Assembly: GCA_003153375.1 (NCBI GenBank)
Contig: PLYM01000047.1
Location: 1 to 64,000, forward strand
Length of the DNA stretch: 64,000 nucleotides
Origin: Planctomycetaceae bacterium
GTDB lineage: Bacteria; Planctomycetota; Planctomycetia; Pirellulales; PALSA-1355
Reading direction: 5' to 3'
Positions 36,304-45,138 of this stretch are shown one piece after another; the stretch's first letter is position 1, and every line of letters begins with the position of its first letter. The notes below the pieces were generated by a model. The model searched no databases, was not told where the DNA came from, and saw only the letters and a program-made list of their open reading frames with translations. Position numbers and translations under genes: made by a program.

Positions 36304-38631
36304 TTATCCCGAGACCGGCAACGTGCCGCGCATCTCCATCGGCTGGAGCACGATCCAGACTCCGACGACGAACAGCAACACGATCATCACGGCCCAGGGC
36401 GCGACTGCCTTGAGTGCTTGCGAAGCTCGCGGGGCCTGCGTCTCGGCGATGCGCAATGCCGTGTACAGGGAGAGCAGCAAGCCAAAATCGAGCATCAGAA
36501 TCTCGATACGCGGCACCCAATCGGCGACCGGCTGGCAACAGGAACGTTGCCATTCGGCATCGCCCCAGCCTTGCCAGCCCAGATCGGTGGCAAAACGCTG
36601 CCAGGCAGGCACAACGGTGTCGTAGCTCGTCAGCAGATGGAAGCTGTAGTGAGCGAGCCACATGCCGAAACCGATCGGAACCAGCGCGAACGAAAAGCGG
36701 GTCGCCGTCGTCAACCAGCTCTCGTTCGACCGGTTGCCCAAGCGGCTCACCGCCGTCGCGATCACGACAAGCATCAACGGCAGGACGACCAGCGCCAACA
36801 GATAGCCGGCCGTTGTCATCAACACGCGCGGCGCATCGCCCAACCGCGCACGCCACGCGTCTTGCCAGGCGACGACCGGAGCGACCATGCCGGCGGCATT
36901 GGCGAACGCACCGAATACGAGCACCAACACCAGTGCCGCCAGGTCGGGCCGTCGGCTGAAGCGTCCCAGGCCTGAGCGCATGGGGTCGGTCCACAGGGTC
37001 TGGCCTGGCGCCACCGTCAAGACGCCGACGTTTTCGTGGGGACACGCCCGGGCGCAATCGAGACAAAACGTGCAATCAAGATTCCCCCGCTTGCGCGGCT
37101 GAAAGAGATGCGTTTGGCAGCCCGCAATGGCGTCGCTGCCGCGAATGCACTCCTGGGTCGTACACGACGAACAGACGGCCGGTTCGCGGACCTTTACTTC
37201 CAACGGCGAAACGAGTGATTGCACGAAGTTAAACTGGCCGATTGGGCAGACATACTTGCAGAACGAGCCGCCTTGGAAGAAGCCATCAACGACGAACGCC
37301 GTGGCGAAATACGTCAGGGTAATCACGGCCGTCAGCCAAGGACTGTTCCACAAAGCCCAGGCTTCGTAGCTCCAAAGGAACAGTGCAACCAGCGCGGTTG
37401 CCAGCCATTTGCTGCGCAGCCAGCGGGGCCACGCCCGGCCGCGCGGCAGCCATCGCGCGGCCAAGGCGCGCGGCAGCGTGAATGGACAAGCGAAGCAAAA
37501 AAAGTTGCCGCCGGCCAACAGCCCCACGATCAGCAGGCCGCGCCAGTGAATCCACGGCACGACACCAGCCAGGTTCATGGGAGCGGTTTGTGGCCCGCGC
37601 AGTCCGTCAACAATGATCGCGATGGCGACCAGCGCCAGGACCGTCTGTGCGAGGCGCCGCGAGAATCGCCAGCGGAGAAAATCGCCCAGCCAAGGGACTT
37701 CCAGCAAGTCAAACCCCTGTGGTGCGGGGCGCCCCTGACCGAGGATTGCCAATTGGGCCGATGCGGTCGCGAGTCGGCGTTGACGGGCCTCGGCAGCGGG
37801 CTGGTGTCGCACTCTCTTCGAGCCGCCCAGAAGTCCGACGCCAATAGTGAACAGCGGCACGAGGAACATCAGCGACCCGGGAATCCACATCATCAGCCCG
37901 GCGGCCGACTGATCTTCGAGCGCCGACAGGCTGCTAATGCGTGGCACGCTGGCATAGTGGGGATAGAGCACGGTGCTCGAAAAAGTCAGCCAGGCCGAGA
38001 GCACGGTGTTTTGTATGTCGGCTAGGAGCAGGTAAGGCACCAGTAGCCACCGCGACCAGTGGGGCCGGCTCGGATAGGGCCGGACCACGGGATACCAAAA
38101 CAGTAGCGCACTGGCTGTGAAGCACAGGTGCTCGGCGATGTGCCAGGCGTCGCGGCTCAGCGCCAGTTCATAAGCGCGCGGCACGTGCCACAGCCAGGTC
38201 GTGCCCACATACAACGGCCACGCCACGAGTGGATGCGTCAATCGCGCGAAGATCCGCCGCAATCCCGGCGAGCGCAAGAGCGGCGCTACCCAATAAGTGC
38301 GTATTGGCTTGGGCAGTCCGCGCACCATCGGGAACAGCGGCCAGGCGGCCCACAGCAACGGCGGGGCGACCATCATCAACAGCAAGTGTTGCAGCATGTG
38401 AACTTGCAGCAACAGCGGAGCGAACGGCTCGAGCGGCGATGCCAGGGCTAGGAAGATCGCCGCCAGTCCGCCGGCAAACGCGGCCAATCGCCCAGCATTC
38501 CACCGCGCGGGGTCTCGGTGGTGAAGTTCGAGCCAACCGCGCAGATAAACTCCGCCGCTCAGCAGCAACGTTGCCGTCAGCCAAGGATCGGTGGGCCAGG
38601 AGCGGAGAAAAGCATCCATGGTGGAGTTCAT
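36304..38631 (-). CDS. CtaG (caa3 assembly) - CcoG/NapH-like polyferredoxin fusion protein
   Basis: 775 aa. Residues 1-270 form a multi-helix caa3_CtaG domain: HMLQHLLLMMVAPPLL, WLWHVPRAYELAL, WHIAEHLCFTASALLFWYPV and ADIQNTVLSAWLTFSS. Residues about 325-640 form a membrane-bound ferredoxin of the CcoG/NapH/NosR class, with FFCFACP (C379, C382), FCKYVCP (C458, C462), a Cys group at C487/C490/C495/C505 and CTFCLDCARACP (C520, C523, C526, C530). Four more helices end the protein. CtaG supplies copper to caa3 oxidase CuB, and CcoG-type proteins reduce Cu(II); combining the two in one chain suggests a coupled copper reductase/insertion factor. The adjacent FixH-like gene fits that idea. Confidence 0.85.
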   Translation of the reverse strand: MNSTMDAFLRSWPTDPWLTATLLLSGGVYLRGWLELHHRDPARWNAGRLAAFAGGLAAIFLALASPLEPFAPLLLQVHMLQHLLLMMVAPPLLWAAWPLFPMVRGLPKPIRTYWVAPLLRSPGLRRIFARLTHPLVAWPLYVGTTWLWHVPRAYELALSRDAWHIAEHLCFTASALLFWYPVVRPYPSRPHWSRWLLVPYLLLADIQNTVLSAWLTFSSTVLYPHYASVPRISSLSALEDQSAAGLMMWIPGSLMFLVPLFTIGVGLLGGSKRVRHQPAAEARQRRLATASAQLAILGQGRPAPQGFDLLEVPWLGDFLRWRFSRRLAQTVLALVAIAIIVDGLRGPQTAPMNLAGVVPWIHWRGLLIVGLLAGGNFFCFACPFTLPRALAARWLPRGRAWPRWLRSKWLATALVALFLWSYEAWALWNSPWLTAVITLTYFATAFVVDGFFQGGSFCKYVCPIGQFNFVQSLVSPLEVKVREPAVCSSCTTQECIRGSDAIAGCQTHLFQPRKRGNLDCTFCLDCARACPHENVGVLTVAPGQTLWTDPMRSGLGRFSRRPDLAALVLVLVFGAFANAAGMVAPVVAWQDAWRARLGDAPRVLMTTAGYLLALVVLPLMLVVIATAVSRLGNRSNESWLTTATRFSFALVPIGFGMWLAHYSFHLLTSYDTVVPAWQRFATDLGWQGWGDAEWQRSCCQPVADWVPRIEILMLDFGLLLSLYTALRIAETQAPRASQALKAVAPWAVMIVLLFVVGVWIVLQPMEMRGTLPVSG

Positions 38632-38647
38632 GGCGATTTCTCGGGCT

Positions 38648-40123
38648 TCATGGTCGGGTCGTCGGTGAGCTCGACCAGACCTTGGCAGGCGGTTGACCCG
38701 ACGGTCGGAGGCTGACGAGGAAGTCGGCCAGCACCGTCATTTCGGCTGGACTCATCTGCTTGCCATAGGCGGGCATGTTGCCGCCGCCGGGCGTGCCATT
38801 GCTGACCTGATCGATCAACTGATCGCGCGTGAGCCTGGTGCCGACCGTGGTCAGGTCGGGGCCGCGGCGTCCGCCGACTCCTTCGAGTGCGTGGCAGTTG
38901 CGGCAGTTCTTGTATTGAAACACGAGCGAGCCTTGCAGTTCGAGCGGCGAGCTGCGCTCAACCACGTCGGTGGGGATCGCGGCGCTGGTCCAGGCCCTCA
39001 TTTCCGGCGACCAAGGGGCCGTCACGCCCAGATACGTCAGCGCGCCGAGGGTCGTATAGATCACGATCACCGCTAGCACCGCCACCGGCCGGCGGCTCGG
39101 CGCACGGTGACCCCGATTGCTCACCACCGGCACGAGAAACAAAATGCCAATCACGACCACGGGGAACACGAGCATGATGAACGTCTCGGCCGCCGGCGGG
39201 CTAAGTGCCAGCAGCGCGAACAGCCACAGGAAGGGCCACTCGGGACGCGGATTGGCACCGCCCAGGGTCGGATCAGGTGGGCCCGTGGGACCCTTGGGGC
39301 CAACCACGGCCGCGATCGCGACGACCACGATCACCGCCGCGGCAGAAAAAAACAGGTCCCGCAACATCGCGTCGCCCAGAAACGGCACGCCCTGGCGCAG
39401 TTCTTCGTGATACTCGGCTTCATACGTCGCCGGATCGACGGGCCGATCGGCAGCCGGCGGGGCGCTGATGCCACAACGGAGCACCAACCACAGGTGCAGC
39501 ACCAGGAAGGTCAGCAGTGCGCCGGGAATCACGAAGACGTGCAAGGCGAAGAAACGGCTGAGCGCGGCGGCGCCAATGATCTCGCTCCCCAAAAGAGCGT
39601 GTACGACCCAAGGCCCGATCACGGGCACGCGCCCCGCCATCGAGCCGGCGACCGCCAACCCCCAATAGGCGTCGGGATCCCAGCGCAGGATTTGCCCAGA
39701 GAAGAACATGCCCAGCGTGCACAGCAACAGCACGACCCCGACCATCCAAGTCAGCTCGCGCGGATATTTGTAAGCCCCGTGCAGAAAGACTTGCGTCATG
39801 TGGGCCAGCAGCATCACGACCATGCCCGAGCCGGCGTAATAGTGCAATGCGCGCAGAAACCAGCCGAATGGATGCTCGTAATCGAGATAGACCAGACTCT
39901 CGTAAGCCTCATTGGCCGCGGGGACGTAGACGAGCGACAGCCCGATGCCGGTGAGGATTTGAATCAGCAGGAACGTCAACGAGGCACTGCCGAAGACATA
40001 CCACCAACCCATCGGGCCATCGGCGGCGCGCGGAATCGGATGTCGCAACATCGGCAACAGCGTCTCGCTGTAGCCGACGCGGACGTCGATCCAATTTCCC
40101 AATTCGCGCAGCAAGTGGTTCAT
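38648..40123 (-). CDS. Cytochrome b/b6-type subunit fused to a C-terminal cytochrome c domain
   Basis: 491 aa. A multi-helix cytochrome b: one heme pair is H94 and H108, the other H195 and H210. The second spacing of 15 residues is the b6-type value (14 in bc1). The quinol-site motif is PEWP (294-297) instead of the more usual PEWY. A periplasmic monoheme cytochrome c domain ends the protein (CRNCH near residue 421, followed by GRRGPDLTTVGTRL and NMPAYG, with methionine as likely axial ligand). It oxidises quinol and passes electrons to the Rieske centre and cytochrome. The ATG at 40123 is preferred over a TTG at 40144. Confidence 0.9.
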   Translation of the reverse strand: MNHLLRELGNWIDVRVGYSETLLPMLRHPIPRAADGPMGWWYVFGSASLTFLLIQILTGIGLSLVYVPAANEAYESLVYLDYEHPFGWFLRALHYYAGSGMVVMLLAHMTQVFLHGAYKYPRELTWMVGVVLLLCTLGMFFSGQILRWDPDAYWGLAVAGSMAGRVPVIGPWVVHALLGSEIIGAAALSRFFALHVFVIPGALLTFLVLHLWLVLRCGISAPPAADRPVDPATYEAEYHEELRQGVPFLGDAMLRDLFFSAAAVIVVVAIAAVVGPKGPTGPPDPTLGGANPRPEWPFLWLFALLALSPPAAETFIMLVFPVVVIGILFLVPVVSNRGHRAPSRRPVAVLAVIVIYTTLGALTYLGVTAPWSPEMRAWTSAAIPTDVVERSSPLELQGSLVFQYKNCRNCHALEGVGGRRGPDLTTVGTRLTRDQLIDQVSNGTPGGGNMPAYGKQMSPAEMTVLADFLVSLRPSGQPPAKVWSSSPTTRP

Positions 40124-40156
40124 GAAATGTCTGGTGCTTGGCAAAGCAGCCGGGTC

Positions 40157-40705
40157 TCAGGTGGTTTGATCAAGGGTGTCGTGTAAGGTTGGATAGTGCG
40201 GTGCTTGGACTTCGAGGTTCCCGTCGACGACGCGCCACTCGCAATGGAACAATCCTCGCGGCGGCGGCCCCGAAGCCCGTTGGCCGTTGGCGTAATAGAC
40301 CCCGCCGTGACAAGGGCACATGAACAGTCCCGATTGCGGAAACCACGAGACCGGGCAGCCCAAGTGGGCGCAATTGACGGCGAACACCAGAAAGCGATCG
40401 ACAGCTCCTTCGCCCGGACCTTCGCGGCGGACGAACACCCCGGTGTGAGCGGTCACGCCATCCCACGGCTGCCGCAGCGGGTTGTCAAACGCGACCGTGC
40501 GTGTTTCGCCGAACGGAAATTCGGCGACCTTGCCAAGCGCGACCCAATGCACCGATTGCTTGCGCTGCTGGAACAAATAGCCGACGAACGGCACCGATAC
40601 CAGCGCGGCAGCGACGGCGCCCGCGGCCGAAGTAAGCCAGCGAAAGAAAACGCGCCGCGGCGGATGCGGCTGCTCGGTTGGAGGTTGAATGATCTCGTGA
40701 TCCAT
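40157..40705 (-). CDS. Rieske 2Fe-2S protein of the bc complex
   Basis: 182 aa. An N-terminal twin-arginine-like RR plus membrane anchor (RRVFFRWLTSAAGAVAAALV) is followed by the Rieske domain. Cluster ligands are C112/H114 (in NCAHLGC) and C130... in CPCHGG (C130, H133); C117 and C132 would form the stabilising disulfide. It accepts electrons from quinol at cytochrome b and donates to a cytochrome c. The ATG at 40705 is chosen by the family-like length; the longer frame overlaps the preceding cytochrome gene. Gaps on both sides are 19 and 33 bases. Confidence 0.93.
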   Translation of the reverse strand: MDHEIIQPPTEQPHPPRRVFFRWLTSAAGAVAAALVSVPFVGYLFQQRKQSVHWVALGKVAEFPFGETRTVAFDNPLRQPWDGVTAHTGVFVRREGPGEGAVDRFLVFAVNCAHLGCPVSWFPQSGLFMCPCHGGVYYANGQRASGPPPRGLFHCEWRVVDGNLEVQAPHYPTLHDTLDQTT

Positions 40706-40724
40706 CGATCGTGCTCGGGCCAGG

Positions 40725-41489
40725 TTATGGAACGTTGGACGTATGTGGATTGGCGAGTTGGCCCTGCTCGTCGCGCCAGTGGGCCAACAGCGCGACCAGG
40801 TCGTCAATCTGCGGTGAAGTCAGAGTCGAAAAGTCGTCGGGCCGGCCATCCTTGCCCGCGAAGCTGGGCATGCCCAAGTCGGAGCGGCCCGTGATAATGA
40901 TCCGCCGCAGAGCCTGGTTGCTGATCAGGGCCAGGAATGCCGGCTCGTGAATCGCGTTGTTCGCGTCCGAGCCCTCTCCTCCCCTGCCGTTCTCGCCGTG
41001 GCAGCCCGCACAAGCCACGGCGAACAGCGTGGCGCCGCGCTCTCGATCGCCGGGCTGACGCGTGGAGTCATCCCCGTCAGCTGGCAGGTAGGATGGCAAG
41101 GGTTCGTCGAGCTTTTCGTCCGATTTCCAATGCGATTTGAGTCCCTGAGCGAGAGCGGTCACTTGGGCGTCTGAGAGTTCGCCGCCGGCTTCGATGCCGA
41201 AAGCCGGCATGGGCGTGCCGCGACGTCCGCGGCGGATCACGCGCTCGAGCTCGGCATCAGGCACAATGGCAAGAAACAGCGGGTCATTCAATGGTGGCGC
41301 GGGCCCCTGTTGTCCGTCGGCCCCGTGGCAGCCGACACAGTGCTGCCGATAGAGGGGCACGAAACTGGTGAGTTCTTCGGCAGCGCGCTGCCGCGTGCCT
41401 GGGTCCGGCTTGCCCGGCCAGTCGCAGCCGACGGCCAGCAGTGCCCCGAGCGCTAGGACGAACCCGTTGAGTGTGTGCCGAGAGGCCAT
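40725..41489 (-). CDS. Diheme cytochrome c lipoprotein
   Basis: 254 aa. A lipoprotein-type signal ends in LAVGC (C22). Two cytochrome c domains follow: CVGCH at 51-55 with a later MPAFG ligand, and CAGCH at 160-164 with GMPSFAG as sixth-ligand region. It is a membrane-tethered electron carrier that probably connects the bc subunits with the CuA/heme of CoxB. The ATG at 41489 begins the signal; the longer open frame overlaps the neighbouring membrane-protein gene and is not credible. Confidence 0.9.
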   Translation of the reverse strand: MASRHTLNGFVLALGALLAVGCDWPGKPDPGTRQRAAEELTSFVPLYRQHCVGCHGADGQQGPAPPLNDPLFLAIVPDAELERVIRRGRRGTPMPAFGIEAGGELSDAQVTALAQGLKSHWKSDEKLDEPLPSYLPADGDDSTRQPGDRERGATLFAVACAGCHGENGRGGEGSDANNAIHEPAFLALISNQALRRIIITGRSDLGMPSFAGKDGRPDDFSTLTSPQIDDLVALLAHWRDEQGQLANPHTSNVP

Positions 41490-41503
41490 AAGTCGTCGCC
41501 GAG

Positions 41504-42787
41504 TTAATCCGTCAGGAATTCCCTGGTCCGATCCGGACCGTGTCCGGCCGGGGGGATATGAATCTCTTCGGAGCGCACCACCACCAGGGCGGCTACGAGG
41601 CCGAAGATAAACTGCGAGGCGATGAATGCCGGCCAATCGACGCGCTGTTGCAGCACCGGATTTACCACGCCCATCAACCCAAAGCTGGCTGCCGTCCACA
41701 GCATGGGCATCAGCAATCCACCCCAAGACACCGCTGCTGGGAGGGCCGGCAGCCGAGGCACGATGGCAAACGCCAGCCCGAAACTGAGGGACAGGACAGC
41801 ATGCGCCGCGAGTGCCGCCAGGAACCATTCGGATTGAAACTGCTCCAGGTCGGCCACCGAAGGCTCGGCCGCGTGCCGCATGGCCATCGCGGCCAACAGA
41901 TTGATCGGATACCAAATGCCGTGATGCGTCAGCCAACCCCAAAGCGCCGCGGGTATCGGCATCAGCAACCCGCCGGCGGCGCCACCCAAAAGCCCGGCCA
42001 ACATGGGATTAAGCTTTTCGAATTGCATGAAGACGATCGCCGCGACCACGCCGAAGACAAACTGCGACACGACGAACCACGGCCAATCGATTTGCCCACG
42101 AACCGTCGGATTGACGATTCCCAGGGCCACGAAACTAACCGCGGTCCACAGCAATGGCATCGACAGCGCGCCCCAGGCCAGCGGCTTGGCGATTTGGGGC
42201 AGCATCGGCATGAGCACGCCATAAATCAATCCGAACGCGAGCGAAACGATGATGTGAATCGAAATCGAGACGCCCAGCAGGGTCGGTTGATACTGCTCCA
42301 AGTCGGCGATTGTCAGGTCCTCGACGCCAGGCAACGCCAGGCCGGCCAGCAAATTGACCGGATACCAGATTCCGTGGCCACTCAACTGGCCATAGGCGAG
42401 CGCCGGCAGCGGCATGACCAATCCACCGACAAGGCCCCCTTTGATGCCGGCCGAAATCGGATGCACGCGCTCGGGCAACCGCAGGCGATGGCCCGGCATG
42501 CCCGACCGCAAATGTTCGACGCCGCCGGGTAGTGCCGCCACCGGACCCGGGCGACGCTCGAACGCCACCAACGGTTCGTTTAGATGACCACGGCCCGGCC
42601 GGAGCTGGCCGATCCAAATGCCAAGACCCACGGTGAACAAGATGCCGCCGATCACGCTCAGCGCCAGCGAGGTGGCCACGCCGGCTGCCACGAGCGCGAT
42701 AGCCAGCGCCAACACCAGCGGCGCGGCGGTGGGCTCGGGCATCTCAATTGACCGCGGTTCCGACGGAGAAGTTGTTTCAGGGGTCAT
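41504..42787 (-). CDS. Internally duplicated polytopic membrane protein of the cox operon (unknown family)
   Basis: 427 aa. After a variable N-terminus with two helices (about 12-55), two homologous units of about 150 residues are visible, at about 118-270 and 271-415. Parallel segments are GGLVMPLPALAYG/GGLLMPIPAALWG, GHGIWYPVNLLAG/HHGIWYPINLLAA, IADLEQYQ/VADLEQFQ, SLAFGLIYGVLMPMLP/SLSFGLAFAIVPRLP, GIVNPTVRGQIDWPWFVVSQ/GVVNPVLQQRVDWPAFIASQ. Its start overlaps the coxC stop in an ATGA arrangement, so it is translationally coupled to the oxidase. No function is known to me; it may be a structural or assembly subunit of the supercomplex. The ATG at 42787 is used. Confidence 0.8.
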   Translation of the reverse strand: MTPETTSPSEPRSIEMPEPTAAPLVLALAIALVAAGVATSLALSVIGGILFTVGLGIWIGQLRPGRGHLNEPLVAFERRPGPVAALPGGVEHLRSGMPGHRLRLPERVHPISAGIKGGLVGGLVMPLPALAYGQLSGHGIWYPVNLLAGLALPGVEDLTIADLEQYQPTLLGVSISIHIIVSLAFGLIYGVLMPMLPQIAKPLAWGALSMPLLWTAVSFVALGIVNPTVRGQIDWPWFVVSQFVFGVVAAIVFMQFEKLNPMLAGLLGGAAGGLLMPIPAALWGWLTHHGIWYPINLLAAMAMRHAAEPSVADLEQFQSEWFLAALAAHAVLSLSFGLAFAIVPRLPALPAAVSWGGLLMPMLWTAASFGLMGVVNPVLQQRVDWPAFIASQFIFGLVAALVVVRSEEIHIPPAGHGPDRTREFLTD

Positions 42788-43404
42788 AGGCCACCACCCC
42801 GGCCGCCAACATAAACGACCAAAAAGACCACGATCCACACGACATCCACAAAATGCCAATACCAGGCCACCAGTTGAGCGCTGATGCAGTTGTCCCTGGT
42901 CACATTGCGGCTGAGCGCCAGCCCGAGCACCACCGTCATGGCAATGACTCCGCCGGTGACGTGCAAACCGTGGAAGCCGACCAGGGTGTAATAGGTCGTG
43001 CCGAACAAGTTGCGGCCAATCGTCAGCTGATGATCGACGATCAACTCCCGCCACTCGACGGCCGTGCCGACCAGAAAAGCGATGCCCAGCGCGATCGTGC
43101 CCGCCCAGAGAAAACTGAACAGCCGTTGTCGCCCATGCTCGATTGCCAACTGGGCCCCGTGAATGAGGACGCTACTCGACACCAGGCAAATCGTCGTGCC
43201 GATGACGAGCGGCAGCGACAGGGCTTCGGCGGGCGTGGGGCCAACGGTGTCCTGTCCCAAGAACGTGACGTAGGTGACGATCAGCGTGCTAAAGAAGGCC
43301 ACCTCCGACACAAGAAAGGCCACCATGCCCCATTGCGCAGCGCAGAGACCCTGCTCGGCCACAAGCGGCGGCGGCGATGGGAATGTGTGGGTTGCTGTAG
43401 TCAT
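42784..43404 (-). CDS. coxC: Cytochrome c oxidase subunit III
   Basis: 206 aa, five-helix short form typical of caa3/SoxM-type bacterial oxidases. Marks are GMVAFLVSEVAFFSTLIVTYV, SSSVLIHGAQLAIEHG, FLVGTAVEWRELIVDH, FYTLVGFHGLHVTGG-like (YYTLVGFHGLHVTGG here) and AWYWHFVDVVWIVVFLVVYV. Two in-frame ATGs lie at 43413 and 43404; the second has AGGA at a better distance. It is 49 bases after coxA and 4 bases overlap with the following membrane-protein gene. Confidence 0.95.
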   Translation of the reverse strand: MTTATHTFPSPPPLVAEQGLCAAQWGMVAFLVSEVAFFSTLIVTYVTFLGQDTVGPTPAEALSLPLVIGTTICLVSSSVLIHGAQLAIEHGRQRLFSFLWAGTIALGIAFLVGTAVEWRELIVDHQLTIGRNLFGTTYYTLVGFHGLHVTGGVIAMTVVLGLALSRNVTRDNCISAQLVAWYWHFVDVVWIVVFLVVYVGGRGGGL

Positions 43405-43453
43405 GAATGACATCCTGGCGGCGCTTTCAGGGCGACGCTTTCAAGGCTCCGAT

Positions 43454-45124
43454 CTACTCGTATTGCCAATCGGGATCTTCGGGATGTTTGGCGTCCCACA
43501 GGGGTCGTCGGCTGTGTACGACCGGCAATTCCTCGAAGTTGTAGCTTGGCGGCGGCGAGGTGGTGGTCCACTCCAGCGTCCAGGCGTCCCACGGGTCGTC
43601 GCCCGCCGGCGTGCCGTTTCGCCACGATGCGACGAGGTTGTAGACGAAGATCGCATAGCTAGGCGTTTGAATGAGTGCACCGAGCGTGGTGAGTTGATTC
43701 CAAAGTGCCCAGCCACGGTCGGGATCATAGGTATAGATGCGCCGCGGCATGCCCAGCATGCCCGAGACGTGCATCGGGCCAAAGGTCAGGATGAACCCGA
43801 TGTAGAGCAGCCAGAACTGCCAACGCGCCAGCCTTTCAGACAGCATCCGTCCGGTCATCTTGGGATACCAGTAGTAGATGCCGGCGAAGGTGCCGAACAA
43901 CGTGCCGCCGATCAGCACCCAATGAAAATGGCCGACGACGAAGTAGCTGTCGGACAATTGAAAATCGAGCGGCACCGAGGCCAGCATGATGCCGGTCAAG
44001 CCGCCAATCACGAACATCGACAAGAATCCGCAAGCAAACAGCATCGGCGACGCGAAGCGAATTCGCCCCCCGAACATCGTGGCCAGCCAGTTGAAGAACT
44101 TGATGCCGGTCGGAATCGAGACCAGCAAGCTGGCCGCGGCGAAAACCAAATCGAGCGTGCGGCTCATGCCGACGCAGAACATGTGATGAGCCCACACGCC
44201 CATGCTGATGAACACGATGGCCACGGTCGCGGCCGCCATGAATTCGTAGCCGAACAACACCTTGCGCGAAAAGACGGGGATCACCTCCGAGATCATGCCG
44301 AAGACCGGCAGGATCAGGATGTAGACCTCGGGATGACCAAAGAACCAGAACAGGTGCTGCCAGAGATAAGCCGAGCCGCCATTTTGCACGTCGAAGAAGT
44401 GCGCGCCCAACTGGCGATCGAACAAGATCATGACCAGCGCCGCAGTGAGCGGCGGCAGCGCGAACAGCATTTGCACGGCCGTCCAAAGCATCGTCCACAC
44501 GAAGAACGGCAGCTTGCGCATCGTCATGCCTGGGGCGCGCATCGCCAGTATCGTGGCCACGAAATTGACCGCCGCCGCGATGGTGCCGATGCCGCTGATC
44601 AACAAGCCCAACGCCCAAAAGTCCGTTGCCGGCCCACGAGCAAAGGTTTGTTCGGTCAGCGGCGCATAGGCAAACCAGCCGATCGCCGGCGCGCCGCCCG
44701 TGGCAAAACTGAAATAAACGAGCAAGCCGCCAAACAGCGTGATCCAAAATCCAAACGCGTTGAGCCGCGGAAATGCCATGTCGCGGGCACCGATCATCAG
44801 CGGCACGAGATAGTTGCCCAAGCCGATCAAGATGGGCATGCCAACGAAGAAGATCATCGTCGTGCCGTGCATGGTGAAGAGCTGGTTGAACGTGTTCGGC
44901 GCCAGCACCTCGGCGCGTGGAAAGAACAGCTGCCAGCGCATCAGCAGGGCCTCGATGCCGCCGATCACGAGAAACACCAAACTCATCAGAATATAGAGAA
45001 TGCCGATCTGCTTGTGGTCGACCGACGTCGTCCAGGTGTGCAGCATCGCCGTCAGGCCGAAGCGTCGCCCCGAGCCATCGTGGGTGGCGTTTTCGAACGG
45101 ATGTGCTGGGGGGGCCAAAGACAT
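43454..45124 (-). CDS. coxA: Cytochrome c oxidase subunit I (A-type heme-copper oxidase)
   Basis: 556 aa, 12 or more helices. Low-spin heme ligands are H86 and H401. CuB and high-spin ligands are H264 with Y268 of the His-Tyr crosslink (FFGHPEVYIL), H313/H314 (WAHHMF) and H399 (GHFHWVL). The K-channel lysine lies in PTGIKFFNW, and the HPE motif glutamate is present, so it is an A-family proton-pumping enzyme reducing O2. The ATG at 45124 (MSLAPPAHPFENATHDG) gives a normal N-terminus; the open frame further upstream overlaps coxB. It follows coxB by 14 bases. Confidence 0.97.
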   Translation of the reverse strand: MSLAPPAHPFENATHDGSGRRFGLTAMLHTWTTSVDHKQIGILYILMSLVFLVIGGIEALLMRWQLFFPRAEVLAPNTFNQLFTMHGTTMIFFVGMPILIGLGNYLVPLMIGARDMAFPRLNAFGFWITLFGGLLVYFSFATGGAPAIGWFAYAPLTEQTFARGPATDFWALGLLISGIGTIAAAVNFVATILAMRAPGMTMRKLPFFVWTMLWTAVQMLFALPPLTAALVMILFDRQLGAHFFDVQNGGSAYLWQHLFWFFGHPEVYILILPVFGMISEVIPVFSRKVLFGYEFMAAATVAIVFISMGVWAHHMFCVGMSRTLDLVFAAASLLVSIPTGIKFFNWLATMFGGRIRFASPMLFACGFLSMFVIGGLTGIMLASVPLDFQLSDSYFVVGHFHWVLIGGTLFGTFAGIYYWYPKMTGRMLSERLARWQFWLLYIGFILTFGPMHVSGMLGMPRRIYTYDPDRGWALWNQLTTLGALIQTPSYAIFVYNLVASWRNGTPAGDDPWDAWTLEWTTTSPPPSYNFEELPVVHSRRPLWDAKHPEDPDWQYE

Positions 45125-45138
45125 CGACAGCCTTCGTG

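Noticed and set aside
39107-40186. 359-codon plus-strand frame opposite the cytochrome b/c gene
   Set aside because: Antisense shadow with His/Arg/Gln-rich sequence and no known domain.
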